Shown piece by piece: positions 26,452-34,207 of a stretch of 64,000 bases of DNA. The stretch is from the NCBI GenBank assembly GCA_963775835.1, contig CAVZKV010000002.1:558001-622000 (forward strand), read 5' to 3'. A program made the position numbers and the translations under genes. The notes under the pieces are model-generated. The model had not been told where the DNA came from and did not search any database. It was given only the letters and a program-made list of their open reading frames with translations. The DNA comes from AWTP1-13 sp963775835. GTDB taxonomy: Bacteria > Pseudomonadota > Alphaproteobacteria > Rhizobiales > Hyphomicrobiaceae. The stretch's first letter is position 1; each line of letters starts with the position of its first letter.

Positions 26452-26895
26452 ATGCAGGTGCGCAGGGACCATGTTGCGGGCGCGGTGATACTCGCCGCCG
26501 GCGTGCTGGTGTTGGCGGCAAGCACGGATTTGCCGTTCGGCACGCTTGCCTCCCCCGGCGCCGGCATGTTGCCGACCGTGGTGATCGTGCTGATGCTGGC
26601 TTTTGCGCTGCTGCTGTTGCTCGGCGCCGGCGCCAGCCCGCCGATTGACGCCATCGATTGGACGGATGCCGCCCATGCCTTGCGCGTGATTGGCGTCACC
26701 GCGGCGGCGGTCGCCCTTTATATTCCGCTTGGCTTTATCGCCAGCATCGCACTGTTGCTGTTTGTTCTCACCTTCGTGGTAGAGCGCAAGCCCTTCATTA
26801 ATGCGCTGGCCTTCAGCGGCGGCGCCACGCTATTGGCCTACCTGGTGTTTGGCACGCTACTCAATGCGCCGCTACCGCGCGGCTTCTGGCACTAA
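26452..26895 (+). CDS. tctB: Tripartite tricarboxylate transporter small membrane subunit (TctB)
   Basis: Small four-helix inner-membrane subunit, 147 residues. The helices are visible as AGAVILAAGVLVLAAS, LPTVVIVLMLAFALLLLLG, ALYIPLGFIASIALLLFVLTFVV and GGATLLAYLVFGTLLNAPLP, with the usual short LPFG and GAGMLP loop motifs. It forms the membrane complex with TctA. GAGGAAGGCGC precedes the ATG, and tctA starts 3 bp after its stop. Confidence 0.92.
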   Translation: MQVRRDHVAGAVILAAGVLVLAASTDLPFGTLASPGAGMLPTVVIVLMLAFALLLLLGAGASPPIDAIDWTDAAHALRVIGVTAAAVALYIPLGFIASIALLLFVLTFVVERKPFINALAFSGGATLLAYLVFGTLLNAPLPRGFWH

Positions 26896-26898
26896 CCC

Positions 26899-28437
26899 AT
26901 GGAAGCGACCCTCGACAGCCTGGCTCTGGGCTTCTCGGTAGCCTTTCGGCCCGACGTGCTGCTTTATGCCTTCCTCGGCTGCCTGGTGGGCACACTCGTG
27001 GGCGTTTTGCCGGGCATCGGCCCGCTGGCCGGCATCTCCATTCTGTTGCCCGTCACCTTTGGTCTCGACGCCACCAAGGCCATCGTCATGCTGGCTGGCA
27101 TCTACTATGGCTCCCAGTACGGGGGCTCGACCACGTCGATCCTGATGCGCATTCCGGGCGAGGCGTCATCGGTGATGACCTGCGTCGACGGCTACGCCAT
27201 GGCCAAGCGCGGGCGCGCGGGGGCGGCATTGACCATTGCCGCGGTGGGCTCCTTTGTCGCCGGGACGATGGGCGTGATCCTGTTGACGGTGGTTGCGCCG
27301 CCGATCGCCAAATTCGCCCTGGCCTTCGGGCCGCCGGAGTACACCGCCCTGCTCGTGCTCGGCCTTGTCTTCCTCGCCTACATGTCCTCCACCGGCTTGC
27401 CGCGCACGCTGCTGATGGCCGCCCTGGGGCTGCTGCTCGGCTGCATCGGCATCGATGTGATGACCGGACACTTTCGCTACAGCTTTGATATCAAGGAGCT
27501 GGGCGATGGCATCGGTATCGTCCCGGTTGCCGTCGGTCTGTTCGGTTTGGGCGAAATACTGTCGACGCCGAGCAAGACGGTGACCGAAAAGGTGGTGCCA
27601 CCGCGGCTTGCCGAGCTCCTGCCCAACCGCACCGAGTGGCGCCAATCGGTGGGGCCGATCGCGCGCGGATCGGTGTTGGGCTTTCTGGTCGGCATCGTGC
27701 CGGGCTCCGCCCACATTATCGCGAGCTTCCTGTCCTACGCCCTGGAAAAGCGGATCTCCAAGACGCCCGAGGAATTCGGCAAGGGGGCGGTGGCCGGCGT
27801 CGCCGGTCCGGAATCGGCAAACAACTCGGCATCGACCGGGGCGTTCGTGCCGATGTTGGCGCTCGGTCTGCCCACCGGACCGGTGACGGCGGTGCTGATG
27901 GCGGCCCTGCTGATCCACGGCGTGCCACCCGGTCCCATGCTCGTCAATGAGCACCCGCAGGTGTTTTGGGGGTTCATCGCCTCCATGTATGTCGGCAATC
28001 TAATGCTGCTTGCCCTCAATCTGCCCTTGGTTGGTGTGTTCGTGACCGTGCTGCGCATCCCCTACGCCTATCTTTACCCGCTCATTATCATGTTCTGCAT
28101 TATCGGCGTCTATGAGGTGAACCACTCGATCGTCGACGTCTGGATCATGCTGATCATGGGTGTAGTCGGCTACCTGTTACGCAAGTTTGACTTCGACCCA
28201 GCACCGCTGGTGCTGGGGCTGGTAATCGCACCGATCTTCGAACTCAGCTTGCGGCAGTCTCTGATCATGTCGAACGGCAACTGGCTGGTCTTCGTGGAGC
28301 GGCCGATCGCCCTGGTGCTGCTCATCGTCTGCGCCCTGCTGCTCAGCTTGTCCGCTCTGTCGCTGTTGCCGAAACGCCGCGACTGGCGCGCCAGGCTGGC
28401 GCAGGCAGAAGCGGGCGATGGCACCGATCGGGGCTGA
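26899..28437 (+). CDS. tctA: Tripartite tricarboxylate transporter large permease (TctA)
   Basis: Large twelve-helix permease, 512 residues. The first conserved block is GVLPGIGPLAGISILLPVTFGL followed by YYGSQYGGSTTSILMRIPGE, and the second, inverted-repeat block is GIVPGSAHIIASFLSYALEKR with GVAGPESANNSASTGAFVPMLALG. These are the substrate-path signatures of the TctA family. It imports carboxylates using the proton or sodium gradient, with TctC as the capture protein. It is the last gene of the operon and converges with a MaoC hydratase gene. Confidence 0.95.
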   Translation: MEATLDSLALGFSVAFRPDVLLYAFLGCLVGTLVGVLPGIGPLAGISILLPVTFGLDATKAIVMLAGIYYGSQYGGSTTSILMRIPGEASSVMTCVDGYAMAKRGRAGAALTIAAVGSFVAGTMGVILLTVVAPPIAKFALAFGPPEYTALLVLGLVFLAYMSSTGLPRTLLMAALGLLLGCIGIDVMTGHFRYSFDIKELGDGIGIVPVAVGLFGLGEILSTPSKTVTEKVVPPRLAELLPNRTEWRQSVGPIARGSVLGFLVGIVPGSAHIIASFLSYALEKRISKTPEEFGKGAVAGVAGPESANNSASTGAFVPMLALGLPTGPVTAVLMAALLIHGVPPGPMLVNEHPQVFWGFIASMYVGNLMLLALNLPLVGVFVTVLRIPYAYLYPLIIMFCIIGVYEVNHSIVDVWIMLIMGVVGYLLRKFDFDPAPLVLGLVIAPIFELSLRQSLIMSNGNWLVFVERPIALVLLIVCALLLSLSALSLLPKRRDWRARLAQAEAGDGTDRG

Positions 28438-28441
28438 GCGG

Positions 28442-28453
28442 CGGCGCGCGCCG
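28442..28453. terminator. GC palindrome between convergent genes
   Basis: The perfect 12-bp palindrome cggcgcgcgccg lies between the convergent stops of tctA and the MaoC gene. There is no T tract, so its role as a bidirectional terminator is a guess. Confidence 0.25.
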
Positions 28454-28455
28454 AC

Positions 28456-28971
28456 CTAGTCCGCGCGGTCGTCGCCGGCGTGGCCGCGCTTGGGCACCAG
28501 CACCGTGCGGCTGAAAGTCATGAACACCGTGCCGTCGGCCTTCTTGCCGGTCGTGCGCACCTCGACGATGCCCTGCGTCGGGCGGCTTGCCGATAAGCGC
28601 TTGGAAAGCACCTCGGTTTCCGCGTAGATGGTGTCGCCGATGAAAACCGGTGCCGTCAGTTTGATATCCGTCCAACCCAGATTGGCGATCGCCTTCTGGC
28701 TGACGTCGCTGACGCTCATGCCGACCACGATCGACAGGGTGAGACAGCTGTTCACCACCCGCGCGCCGAATTCCGACTTGGCCGCGTAGTTGGCGTCAAA
28801 GTGCAGGGGATGCTGGTTCATCGTGAGCAGCGTAAACCAGGTATTGTCGGCCTCGCTGATGGTGCGCCCGGGCCGGTGTTCGTAGATCTCACCGACGGCG
28901 AAGTCCTCAAAGTAACGCCCGTGGCTCTCCCGCCATCGGTTGGCGGTCACCGGCTTCGCCGTTGCAATCAT
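28456..28971 (-). CDS. MaoC family dehydratase
   Basis: Hot-dog fold hydratase of 171 residues. The opening RYFEDFAVGEIYEHRPGRTISEAD and the hydratase block NQHPLHFDANYAAKSEFGARVV are typical of (R)-specific enoyl-CoA hydratases and mesaconyl/itaconyl-CoA hydratases. The usual 'HG' after the motif is replaced by NS (VVNSCLTLS), as in several mesaconyl-CoA hydratase-like members. GLTDIKL-like text (GWTDIKLTAPVFIGDTI) follows. It probably works on acyl-CoA thioesters in the cytosol. It converges with tctA, so co-regulation is not shown. Confidence 0.88.
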   Translation of the reverse strand: MIATAKPVTANRWRESHGRYFEDFAVGEIYEHRPGRTISEADNTWFTLLTMNQHPLHFDANYAAKSEFGARVVNSCLTLSIVVGMSVSDVSQKAIANLGWTDIKLTAPVFIGDTIYAETEVLSKRLSASRPTQGIVEVRTTGKKADGTVFMTFSRTVLVPKRGHAGDDRAD

Positions 28972-29079
28972 GCTTCACGCCTTTGTTGTCGTTCCGCCAA
29001 GCCAAGGCTACCTTGGGCCCGTCCAACGCCATTGTTGGCTGCAACATTGCATCGCCGGCGCGCCGGGAGGAAGGCCCAG

Positions 29080-29716
29080 ATGATTTATGAACTGAGAACC
29101 TACACCTTGAAAGCGGGAACGCTTGGGGAAGTGGTCAAGGCGGCATCCACCGTTTCCCGCGATATCCGCGGGGACGACTACGGCAAGCTCGAAGGCTACT
29201 GGATGACGGAAATTGGCCCGCTCAACCAGGTCATGCATCTGTGGAGCTACAGCGATCTCAACGAGCGGGCGCGCCTGCGCGCCGAACTTGGCAAGAATGC
29301 GCGCTGGAACGGCGAGTATATCCCCCTGATCCGCCCGAACCTGGTGCGCCAGGACATCCGTTTGCTCAATGCCATCAAGCCGCCGCTGGCGCCGGCGAGC
29401 AAACCGAACATCTACGAGCTGCGCAATTACCGCGCCAAGCCCGGCGCCGCCAAGCAATGGCTCGATCTCTTCACCGCGGCCCTCGAACACCGCGAAAAAT
29501 ACTCCAAGATCGTCGGCCTGTGGCAGACCGAGGCCAGGTCAGCCCAATGAGGTGTGCCACCTGTGGGCCTATGGCGATCTTAATGCGCGCGCCGCCGCCC
29601 GCGGTGCGGCCGTGAAGGACCCAGGCTGGCAGGCCTTCCTCGGCAAGAGCGCGCCGCTGCTTGAGGAGATGCACTCAACCGTCCTGCTGCCGGCCCCCCA
29701 CTCGCCTTTGCAGTAG
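29080..29716 (+). CDS. NIPSNAP family protein, frameshifted
   Basis: Two NIPSNAP (ferredoxin-like, dimeric alpha-beta barrel) repeats. The first begins MIYELRTYTLKAGTL, and the second begins NIYELRNYRAKPGAAKQWL. After GLWQTEA the frame should read GQPNEVCHLWAYGDLNARA, but an extra A at 29536 ends the frame at 29550. Removing it restores 211 residues ending at 29716. GGGAGGAAGG precedes the ATG. NIPSNAP functions in bacteria are unclear. The indel may be a sequencing error because the downstream part keeps good coding sense. Confidence 0.8.
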
Positions 29717-29875
29717 CGGCGGCTCGGCAGGGCGCGGGCCGCTTTCCGCGCCATGAGATCGGCGCGCCGCTAGGGGCCAAGTGTTGGGGCGGGCTTCGCT
29801 AGGGCGTTGGGTCCGCCCGCACGCTGGACCGAGGCGGCCCGCGGCGCCGGGCGCCCGTCGGCGTCCGCTGCCGAC

Positions 29876-29940
29876 CCTTGCCTGGCCCCTTGCTTGGCCC
29901 CCTTACTTGGCCCCCTTACTTGGGCCCCTACTTGGGCCCC
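29876..29940. repeat. 12-13-bp tandem repeat, about five copies
   Basis: Units of the type ccttacttggccc recur about five times with small length changes (ccttgcctggcc, ccttgcttggccc, ccttacttggccc, ccttacttgggcc, cctacttgggcc). The array has no plausible coding role. Confidence 0.85.
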
Positions 29941-29993
29941 GTGCGTGCCCCATTGCGCCGCGTACGGGGCGGCAACGGCGTCGGTCCCGGCAA

Positions 29994-30033
29994 CGTTTCG
30001 TTAACGCGGGCATGGAAAGGTTCGCTTAACCAT
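29994..30033. promoter_or_regulatory. Paired TTAAC elements resembling CtrA half sites
   Basis: CGTTTCGTTAACG (29994-30006) and GGTTCGCTTAACC (30019-30031) are similar 13-bp imperfect palindromes with centres 25 bp apart. The second is followed by AT, giving TTAACCAT (30026-30033), the known CtrA half-site sequence of Alphaproteobacteria. They lie 30-70 bp before the peptidase start. Binding by CtrA is inferred only. Confidence 0.35.
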
Positions 30034-30061
30034 TGCCCTTGCGCGGCCAGGACCCTACTCG

Positions 30062-30562
30062 ATGCCAGGCTTTTTCGACGAGCCCGCCCGTCTCACCTCG
30101 GGCCTCAATGAGGCCATCAACGATACCGGACGCATCGCCTTTTGCGGTCCGGTCGTGCTCAGCGCCATTACGGGTTACTCGATCGGCAAGGTCGAAGACG
30201 AAATCCGCCGTTTCCGCAATCCTACGGATTGTCAGCGACCGGTGGTCAAAGGCACGCATGCCCAGGAGGTCGCGGTTGCGCTGGCGCACTTCGGCTACGG
30301 CATGCAACTCATGGCAAGCTTCCTCAATCGTCCGCGCAAGGAGCGGCCCACGCTGTGGAGCTGGATGCAAAAGCCGCGCAACGCCTGGGCGCACTACATC
30401 CTTGCCATCCACAAGGGCAAAGAGGGCCACTGGGTGCTGATCAAGGGGGTGAAGCTGTGCGACACCTTCTCGGACGGGCGCTGGCAGTTCGTGTGCGATG
30501 GCCCGCACCGCGGCGCGCGCATCATGGAGGTCTACGAGGTGAAAAAGACGCTCCAGTTTTGA
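30062..30562 (+). CDS. Putative papain/C39-like cysteine peptidase, 166 aa
   Basis: A small protein not recognised as a named family. Residues 22-38 (TGRIAFCGPVVLSAITG) look like the nucleophile helix of papain-fold/C39-like enzymes with Cys28. GKEGHWVLIKGVKLCDTFSDG (residues 119-139) looks like the His-Asp half of the site, with His123 and Asp134. The middle (GTHAQEVAVALAHFGYGM) resembles the helix before the beta-sheet in these folds. No signal peptide or membrane helix is visible. No partner gene adjoins. It could be a peptidase, a transglutaminase-like enzyme or an inactive relative; the motif reading is inference. Confidence 0.6.
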   Translation: MPGFFDEPARLTSGLNEAINDTGRIAFCGPVVLSAITGYSIGKVEDEIRRFRNPTDCQRPVVKGTHAQEVAVALAHFGYGMQLMASFLNRPRKERPTLWSWMQKPRNAWAHYILAIHKGKEGHWVLIKGVKLCDTFSDGRWQFVCDGPHRGARIMEVYEVKKTLQF

Positions 30563-30659
30563 CGGCCCCGCGCCTGGCGGAGCAAGGACTTGAGGGGCCG
30601 CCGCCCCGGGCGCGTCCCCCACGGGCTCGGCAAGCGACGGGGCGGATCCGTTCGGGGCT

Positions 30660-31556
30660 TTAGCTTTTCAGCTTGGGATCGAGCCAGTCGCGCAAGGAAT
30701 CGCCGAACAGGTTGAAGGCGAACACGGCGAACGTGATGGCCACGCCCGGGAACAGGATCATCCACGGCGCGGTCTGGTAGAAATCAGCCGAGGTACCCGA
30801 CAGCATCAGCCCCCAGGCCGGCGTCGGCTCGGTGACGCCGAGCCCAAGGAACGAGAGGCTTGCTTCCAGGAGGATGGCCTGCGCCATCGAGGCCGACACC
30901 ATGATGAGGTAGGGTGCCACGATATTGGGAACGATGTGCCGCAGAATGATGCGGCTGTGGCCGAAACCCGCCGCCCGCGCCGCATCGATGAATGGCATGG
31001 CAACGATCGAGAGGGTCGATGCCCGCGACACCCGCGCCATGCGCGGGACGATCGGCAGCGCGATGGCGGCGATCAGGTTGAAGTCAATGCCGAAGGCCGT
31101 GCGCTTGCCGAGCACGGCTACCACCACCATGGCGAGCACGATGATCGGGAACGACAGCATGATGTCGACCACGCGCTGGATCGCGGTGTCGATGCGCCCG
31201 CTGAAGTATCCGGACGCCGCGCCGATCAGGGCCCCCACCGTGCAGCCGATGACCGCCGACAAGATTCCGACCGCCAGGGCCGTGCGCGAGCCGTAAACGA
31301 TGCGGGAAAACACGTCGCGACCGTACTGGTCGGTGCCGAACCAGTGCTCGGCACTGGGTCGGCTCAGCATGGCGGTAAAATCGATCTCCTCGGGATTGTA
31401 GGGCGAGATCCAGGCCGCACCGAATGCGAACACGACATAGAGGAGGATGATGAGCAGGCCCGCCATGCCGAACGGCTGGGCCTTGATGAACTGCCAGAGC
31501 GCGTTGGGTCGCTTGGGCAGAATATCGACCGCGGCGGTGGTGGCGATCGTGGCCAT
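30660..31556 (-). CDS. dppC: Peptide/nickel ABC transporter permease (DppC-like)
   Basis: Inner-membrane permease of the oligopeptide/dipeptide ABC importers, 298 residues. The N-terminus has one helix and the typical FGTDQYGRDVFSRIVYGSRTALAVG block. The cytoplasmic EAA loop appears as AARAAGFGHSRIILRHIVPNIVAPYL, which contacts the ATPase. The C-terminal PGVAITFAVFAFNLFGDSLRDWLDPKLK is characteristic. It is the last gene of the operon DppDF, DppA, DppB, DppC on the minus strand, nine bases after dppB. Confidence 0.94.
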   Translation of the reverse strand: MATIATTAAVDILPKRPNALWQFIKAQPFGMAGLLIILLYVVFAFGAAWISPYNPEEIDFTAMLSRPSAEHWFGTDQYGRDVFSRIVYGSRTALAVGILSAVIGCTVGALIGAASGYFSGRIDTAIQRVVDIMLSFPIIVLAMVVVAVLGKRTAFGIDFNLIAAIALPIVPRMARVSRASTLSIVAMPFIDAARAAGFGHSRIILRHIVPNIVAPYLIMVSASMAQAILLEASLSFLGLGVTEPTPAWGLMLSGTSADFYQTAPWMILFPGVAITFAVFAFNLFGDSLRDWLDPKLKS

Positions 31557-31565
31557 GGCAAGCCC

Positions 31566-32519
31566 TCAGTTCAGCCGAATGCGTGGGTCGAGCCAACCGT
31601 AAAGCAGGTCGACCACCAGATTGATGAGGATGAAGCAGGTCGCGATAAAGAGTACGAGACCCTGGATCAGGTTGAAGTCGCCGCGTGCGGTCGCATCGAC
31701 GAACAACTTACCGATGCCATTGATGTTGAACACCTGCTCGGTGACCACCAAGCCGCCGATTAGGAAGGCGAACTCGAGGCCGATCACGGTGACGACGGGC
31801 AACAGCGCGTTGCGCAACGCGTGGCGGCGCATAATGAGACGGGTCCACACGCCTTTGGCCTTGGCGGTGCGGATATAGTCCTCGCGCATGACCTCAAGCA
31901 GCGAGGAACGCATCATGCGTGTGGCCACGGCGGCATAGCGGTAGCCAACCGATGCGGCGGGCCAGATCGTGACCGACAGGTTGGTGATCGGGTCTTCCCA
32001 GAGCGGTACGTAGCCGATCTTGGGCAGCCAATTGAACAAGGACAACAGGCCGAGAATGATCAGCATGCCGAGCCAGAACGACGGGATCGCCAGGCCTGAG
32101 ACCGCCACCACGCGCACGGAGTGGTCGATCCAAGTATCGCGATAGAGCGCCGACAGGGTGCCCAAGGGGATGGCGATCAGGATCGCGATCACCCCGGCCA
32201 TAATGGCGATCTGAAAGGACACGGGCGCCCGCAGCGCGATCTCCTTGCCGACGGATTCCCCGGTCCACAGGGACTTGCCGAGGTCGAGCCGGGTGAGGCC
32301 GACCATGTAGTCGGCAAACTGCTGATAAAGCGGCTTGTCGAGCCCCAGCCGCTTACGCTCGGCCTGGATGGTTTCCTCCGACACCGCCGCCCCATCAGCC
32401 CTGAGCTTCACCACGACGACGTCGCCAGGCATGACGCGAATGAGGAAAAACACGGCAATGGCGACCCCGATCAGGGTCGGGATCACCAAAATCAGTCGGC
32501 GTATGAAATACCAGAACAT
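31566..32519 (-). CDS. dppB: Peptide/nickel ABC transporter permease (DppB-like)
   Basis: Permease of 317 residues opening with the standard FIRRLILVIPTLIGVAIAVFFLIRVMPGD. It contains GLDKPLYQQFADYMVGL, DLGKSLWTGESV, the EAA-type segment YIRTAKAKGVWTRLIMRRHALRNALLPVVT and the terminal VDLLYGWLDPRIRL. It pairs with DppC to form the membrane channel. The operon order and small gaps show it is co-expressed with the binding protein gene upstream. Confidence 0.94.
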   Translation of the reverse strand: MFWYFIRRLILVIPTLIGVAIAVFFLIRVMPGDVVVVKLRADGAAVSEETIQAERKRLGLDKPLYQQFADYMVGLTRLDLGKSLWTGESVGKEIALRAPVSFQIAIMAGVIAILIAIPLGTLSALYRDTWIDHSVRVVAVSGLAIPSFWLGMLIILGLLSLFNWLPKIGYVPLWEDPITNLSVTIWPAASVGYRYAAVATRMMRSSLLEVMREDYIRTAKAKGVWTRLIMRRHALRNALLPVVTVIGLEFAFLIGGLVVTEQVFNINGIGKLFVDATARGDFNLIQGLVLFIATCFILINLVVDLLYGWLDPRIRLN

Positions 32520-32577
32520 GGATGGCGGCCGTTAAACGATGCCGGCGGCGGCATTATGCGCCGCCGGCGCAATTGTG

Positions 32578-34161
32578 TCACTGCGGATCGAGCCAGACCG
32601 TGGACAGGTCCTGCCAGAGATAATGGCTGGGGGTCATATACCAGCCGTGGATCTTCTTGTTGATGACGATGATCCGCTGCCACCACAGCAGGGGTACGTT
32701 GTAGGCCTGCGTCAGCGAGTAGCGCTCCATCTCGCGCACGATTTTGGTGCGCTCGGCCACATCGATGGTGCGGCGCTGCTTTTCGTACATGTCGTCGATC
32801 TTGGTGTCGGTATGACCGGAGTAGCCCGCTGGCGACAGCTTCTTGGTCAGGAACTTGGAAAACTGTGCCGTTGGGTCGTCCATGAAATCGGCCTGGAATT
32901 CGATGGCCACGTCGAAGTCGCCGGCCGCCACCCGTTCCTGGTAGAGCTTGGTTTCGAGCTGCTCGTGCTCGGCCGTCACGCCAATGCGGCGCCACTGGTC
33001 GACCGAATAGATCGCCGCCGGCGTGTAGGGCTCGGCCACGTTGCGGTTGAGCAGCTTGAATTTCAGGTCCTTGACCCCGGCCTGTTCGAGCAGCTTTTTC
33101 GCTGCCTCACGCGATTTGTTGATGTCCTTGGCGTAGCCGGGTAGCTTGACCAGCTCCGCCTCCGGCAGCGACATGGCATAGCCCGGTCGCATCACGCCGC
33201 CGACGAACTTCAAAATCGAGATCTTGGACAGCGCTTCCGAGCCGCCCCAGCGGTCGATCGCCATGCTCAGGGCCTGACGCACCCGCACGTCGTCGAAGGG
33301 CTTGCGCGTCGTGTTGAAGACGATCATCAAATTGTTGACCCAGGTGCCCTCGAACACACTGAGATTGTCCTTCATTTTGTCGAGCAGCTGGGCCTTTTCC
33401 TGCGGATTGCGGCCACGGAATTCTGCATCGAACTGGCCGCCGATAATGCCGGGAACAACGCCGTTCGATTTCACGAAGAACGCCTTGTAGCCGTCGAGGT
33501 AGGGTTTGCCCTTGTCATAATAGTCATCAAAACGCTTGCCGGACCAACTCGTGCCCTTGACGTGCTCGACCAACGCGAAGGGACCCGAGCCCATGATCTC
33601 GGTCTCCGGGTAGCGCGGGTTCTGTTTGAGTTTGGCGGCGCTGTAGATGCAATTGTAGGGCGAGGCGAGGGCCTCGAGCACGCCGGCCATCGGGTTCTTG
33701 AGCTTGAAGACCACCGTGGCGGGATCGGGCGCGGCGACTTCGAGATCCGAGTAGTAGGCCTTGCGGATCGACACCACACCCTGCGGCGGATTGATGATGC
33801 GGTCGTAGCTGGCCTTGATGTCCTCCGAGGTCAGCGGGCTGCCGTCGTGGAACTTCACCCCCCGGCGCAGCTTGAAGGTGTAGCTCATGCCGTCGGGCGC
33901 CACCGACCAGCTCTCAGCGAGGTCGGGAACCACCTTGGGGTAGTCCTTGCCGTCGAACTTGACGAGCAGCGAATAGTGCGGCGCGATCGGGTGGATCAGC
34001 GCAAACGTCGTGCTGCCATGGCAGTCGTAGTTCGGTGGCTCGGCAACGACGCTAAAATTGAGCGTGCCGCCCTTTTTTGGCGTTTGCGCTTGAGCAAGGC
34101 CGCCGCCCATCGCCAGTGCGAGGGTCGCTGCCGCGGCCATGCCGAGAACGGTTCGCTTCAT
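32578..34161 (-). CDS. dppA: Peptide ABC transporter substrate-binding protein (DppA-like)
   Basis: Periplasmic SBP family 5 protein, about 527 residues. The signal peptide is MKRTVLGMAAAATLALAMGG with AQAQ cleavage. Conserved blocks are GGTLNFSVVAEPPNYD, VVPDLAESWSVAPDGMSYTFKLRRGVKFHDGSPLTSEDI and FNTTRKPFDDVRVRQALSMAIDR. The ATG at 34161 has GGAGGAATAG upstream and starts the signal peptide; the 23 extra residues from 34230 are not credible. Members bind peptides, opines, nickel or other ligands; the ligand here is not known. Confidence 0.93.
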   Translation of the reverse strand: MKRTVLGMAAAATLALAMGGGLAQAQTPKKGGTLNFSVVAEPPNYDCHGSTTFALIHPIAPHYSLLVKFDGKDYPKVVPDLAESWSVAPDGMSYTFKLRRGVKFHDGSPLTSEDIKASYDRIINPPQGVVSIRKAYYSDLEVAAPDPATVVFKLKNPMAGVLEALASPYNCIYSAAKLKQNPRYPETEIMGSGPFALVEHVKGTSWSGKRFDDYYDKGKPYLDGYKAFFVKSNGVVPGIIGGQFDAEFRGRNPQEKAQLLDKMKDNLSVFEGTWVNNLMIVFNTTRKPFDDVRVRQALSMAIDRWGGSEALSKISILKFVGGVMRPGYAMSLPEAELVKLPGYAKDINKSREAAKKLLEQAGVKDLKFKLLNRNVAEPYTPAAIYSVDQWRRIGVTAEHEQLETKLYQERVAAGDFDVAIEFQADFMDDPTAQFSKFLTKKLSPAGYSGHTDTKIDDMYEKQRRTIDVAERTKIVREMERYSLTQAYNVPLLWWQRIIVINKKIHGWYMTPSHYLWQDLSTVWLDPQ

Positions 34162-34207
34162 TGCCTCTATTCCTCCGTTGTCAAATCGTGACAGGTCGTG
34201 AAAATGA

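Larger units (their letters stand above)
29717..30061. other. 345-bp intergenic region with repeats and CtrA-like half sites
   Basis: No coding frame with family character was seen here. It holds a Pro/Leu-like GC-rich minisatellite (29876-29940) and, near its right end, two TTAAC-centred elements (29994-30033) ahead of the peptidase gene. Confidence 0.6.

Noticed and set aside
29781..30029. Small Pro/Leu-rich ORF over the 12-13-bp repeat
   Set aside because: The frame simply translates the minisatellite; no start signal or homology pattern.
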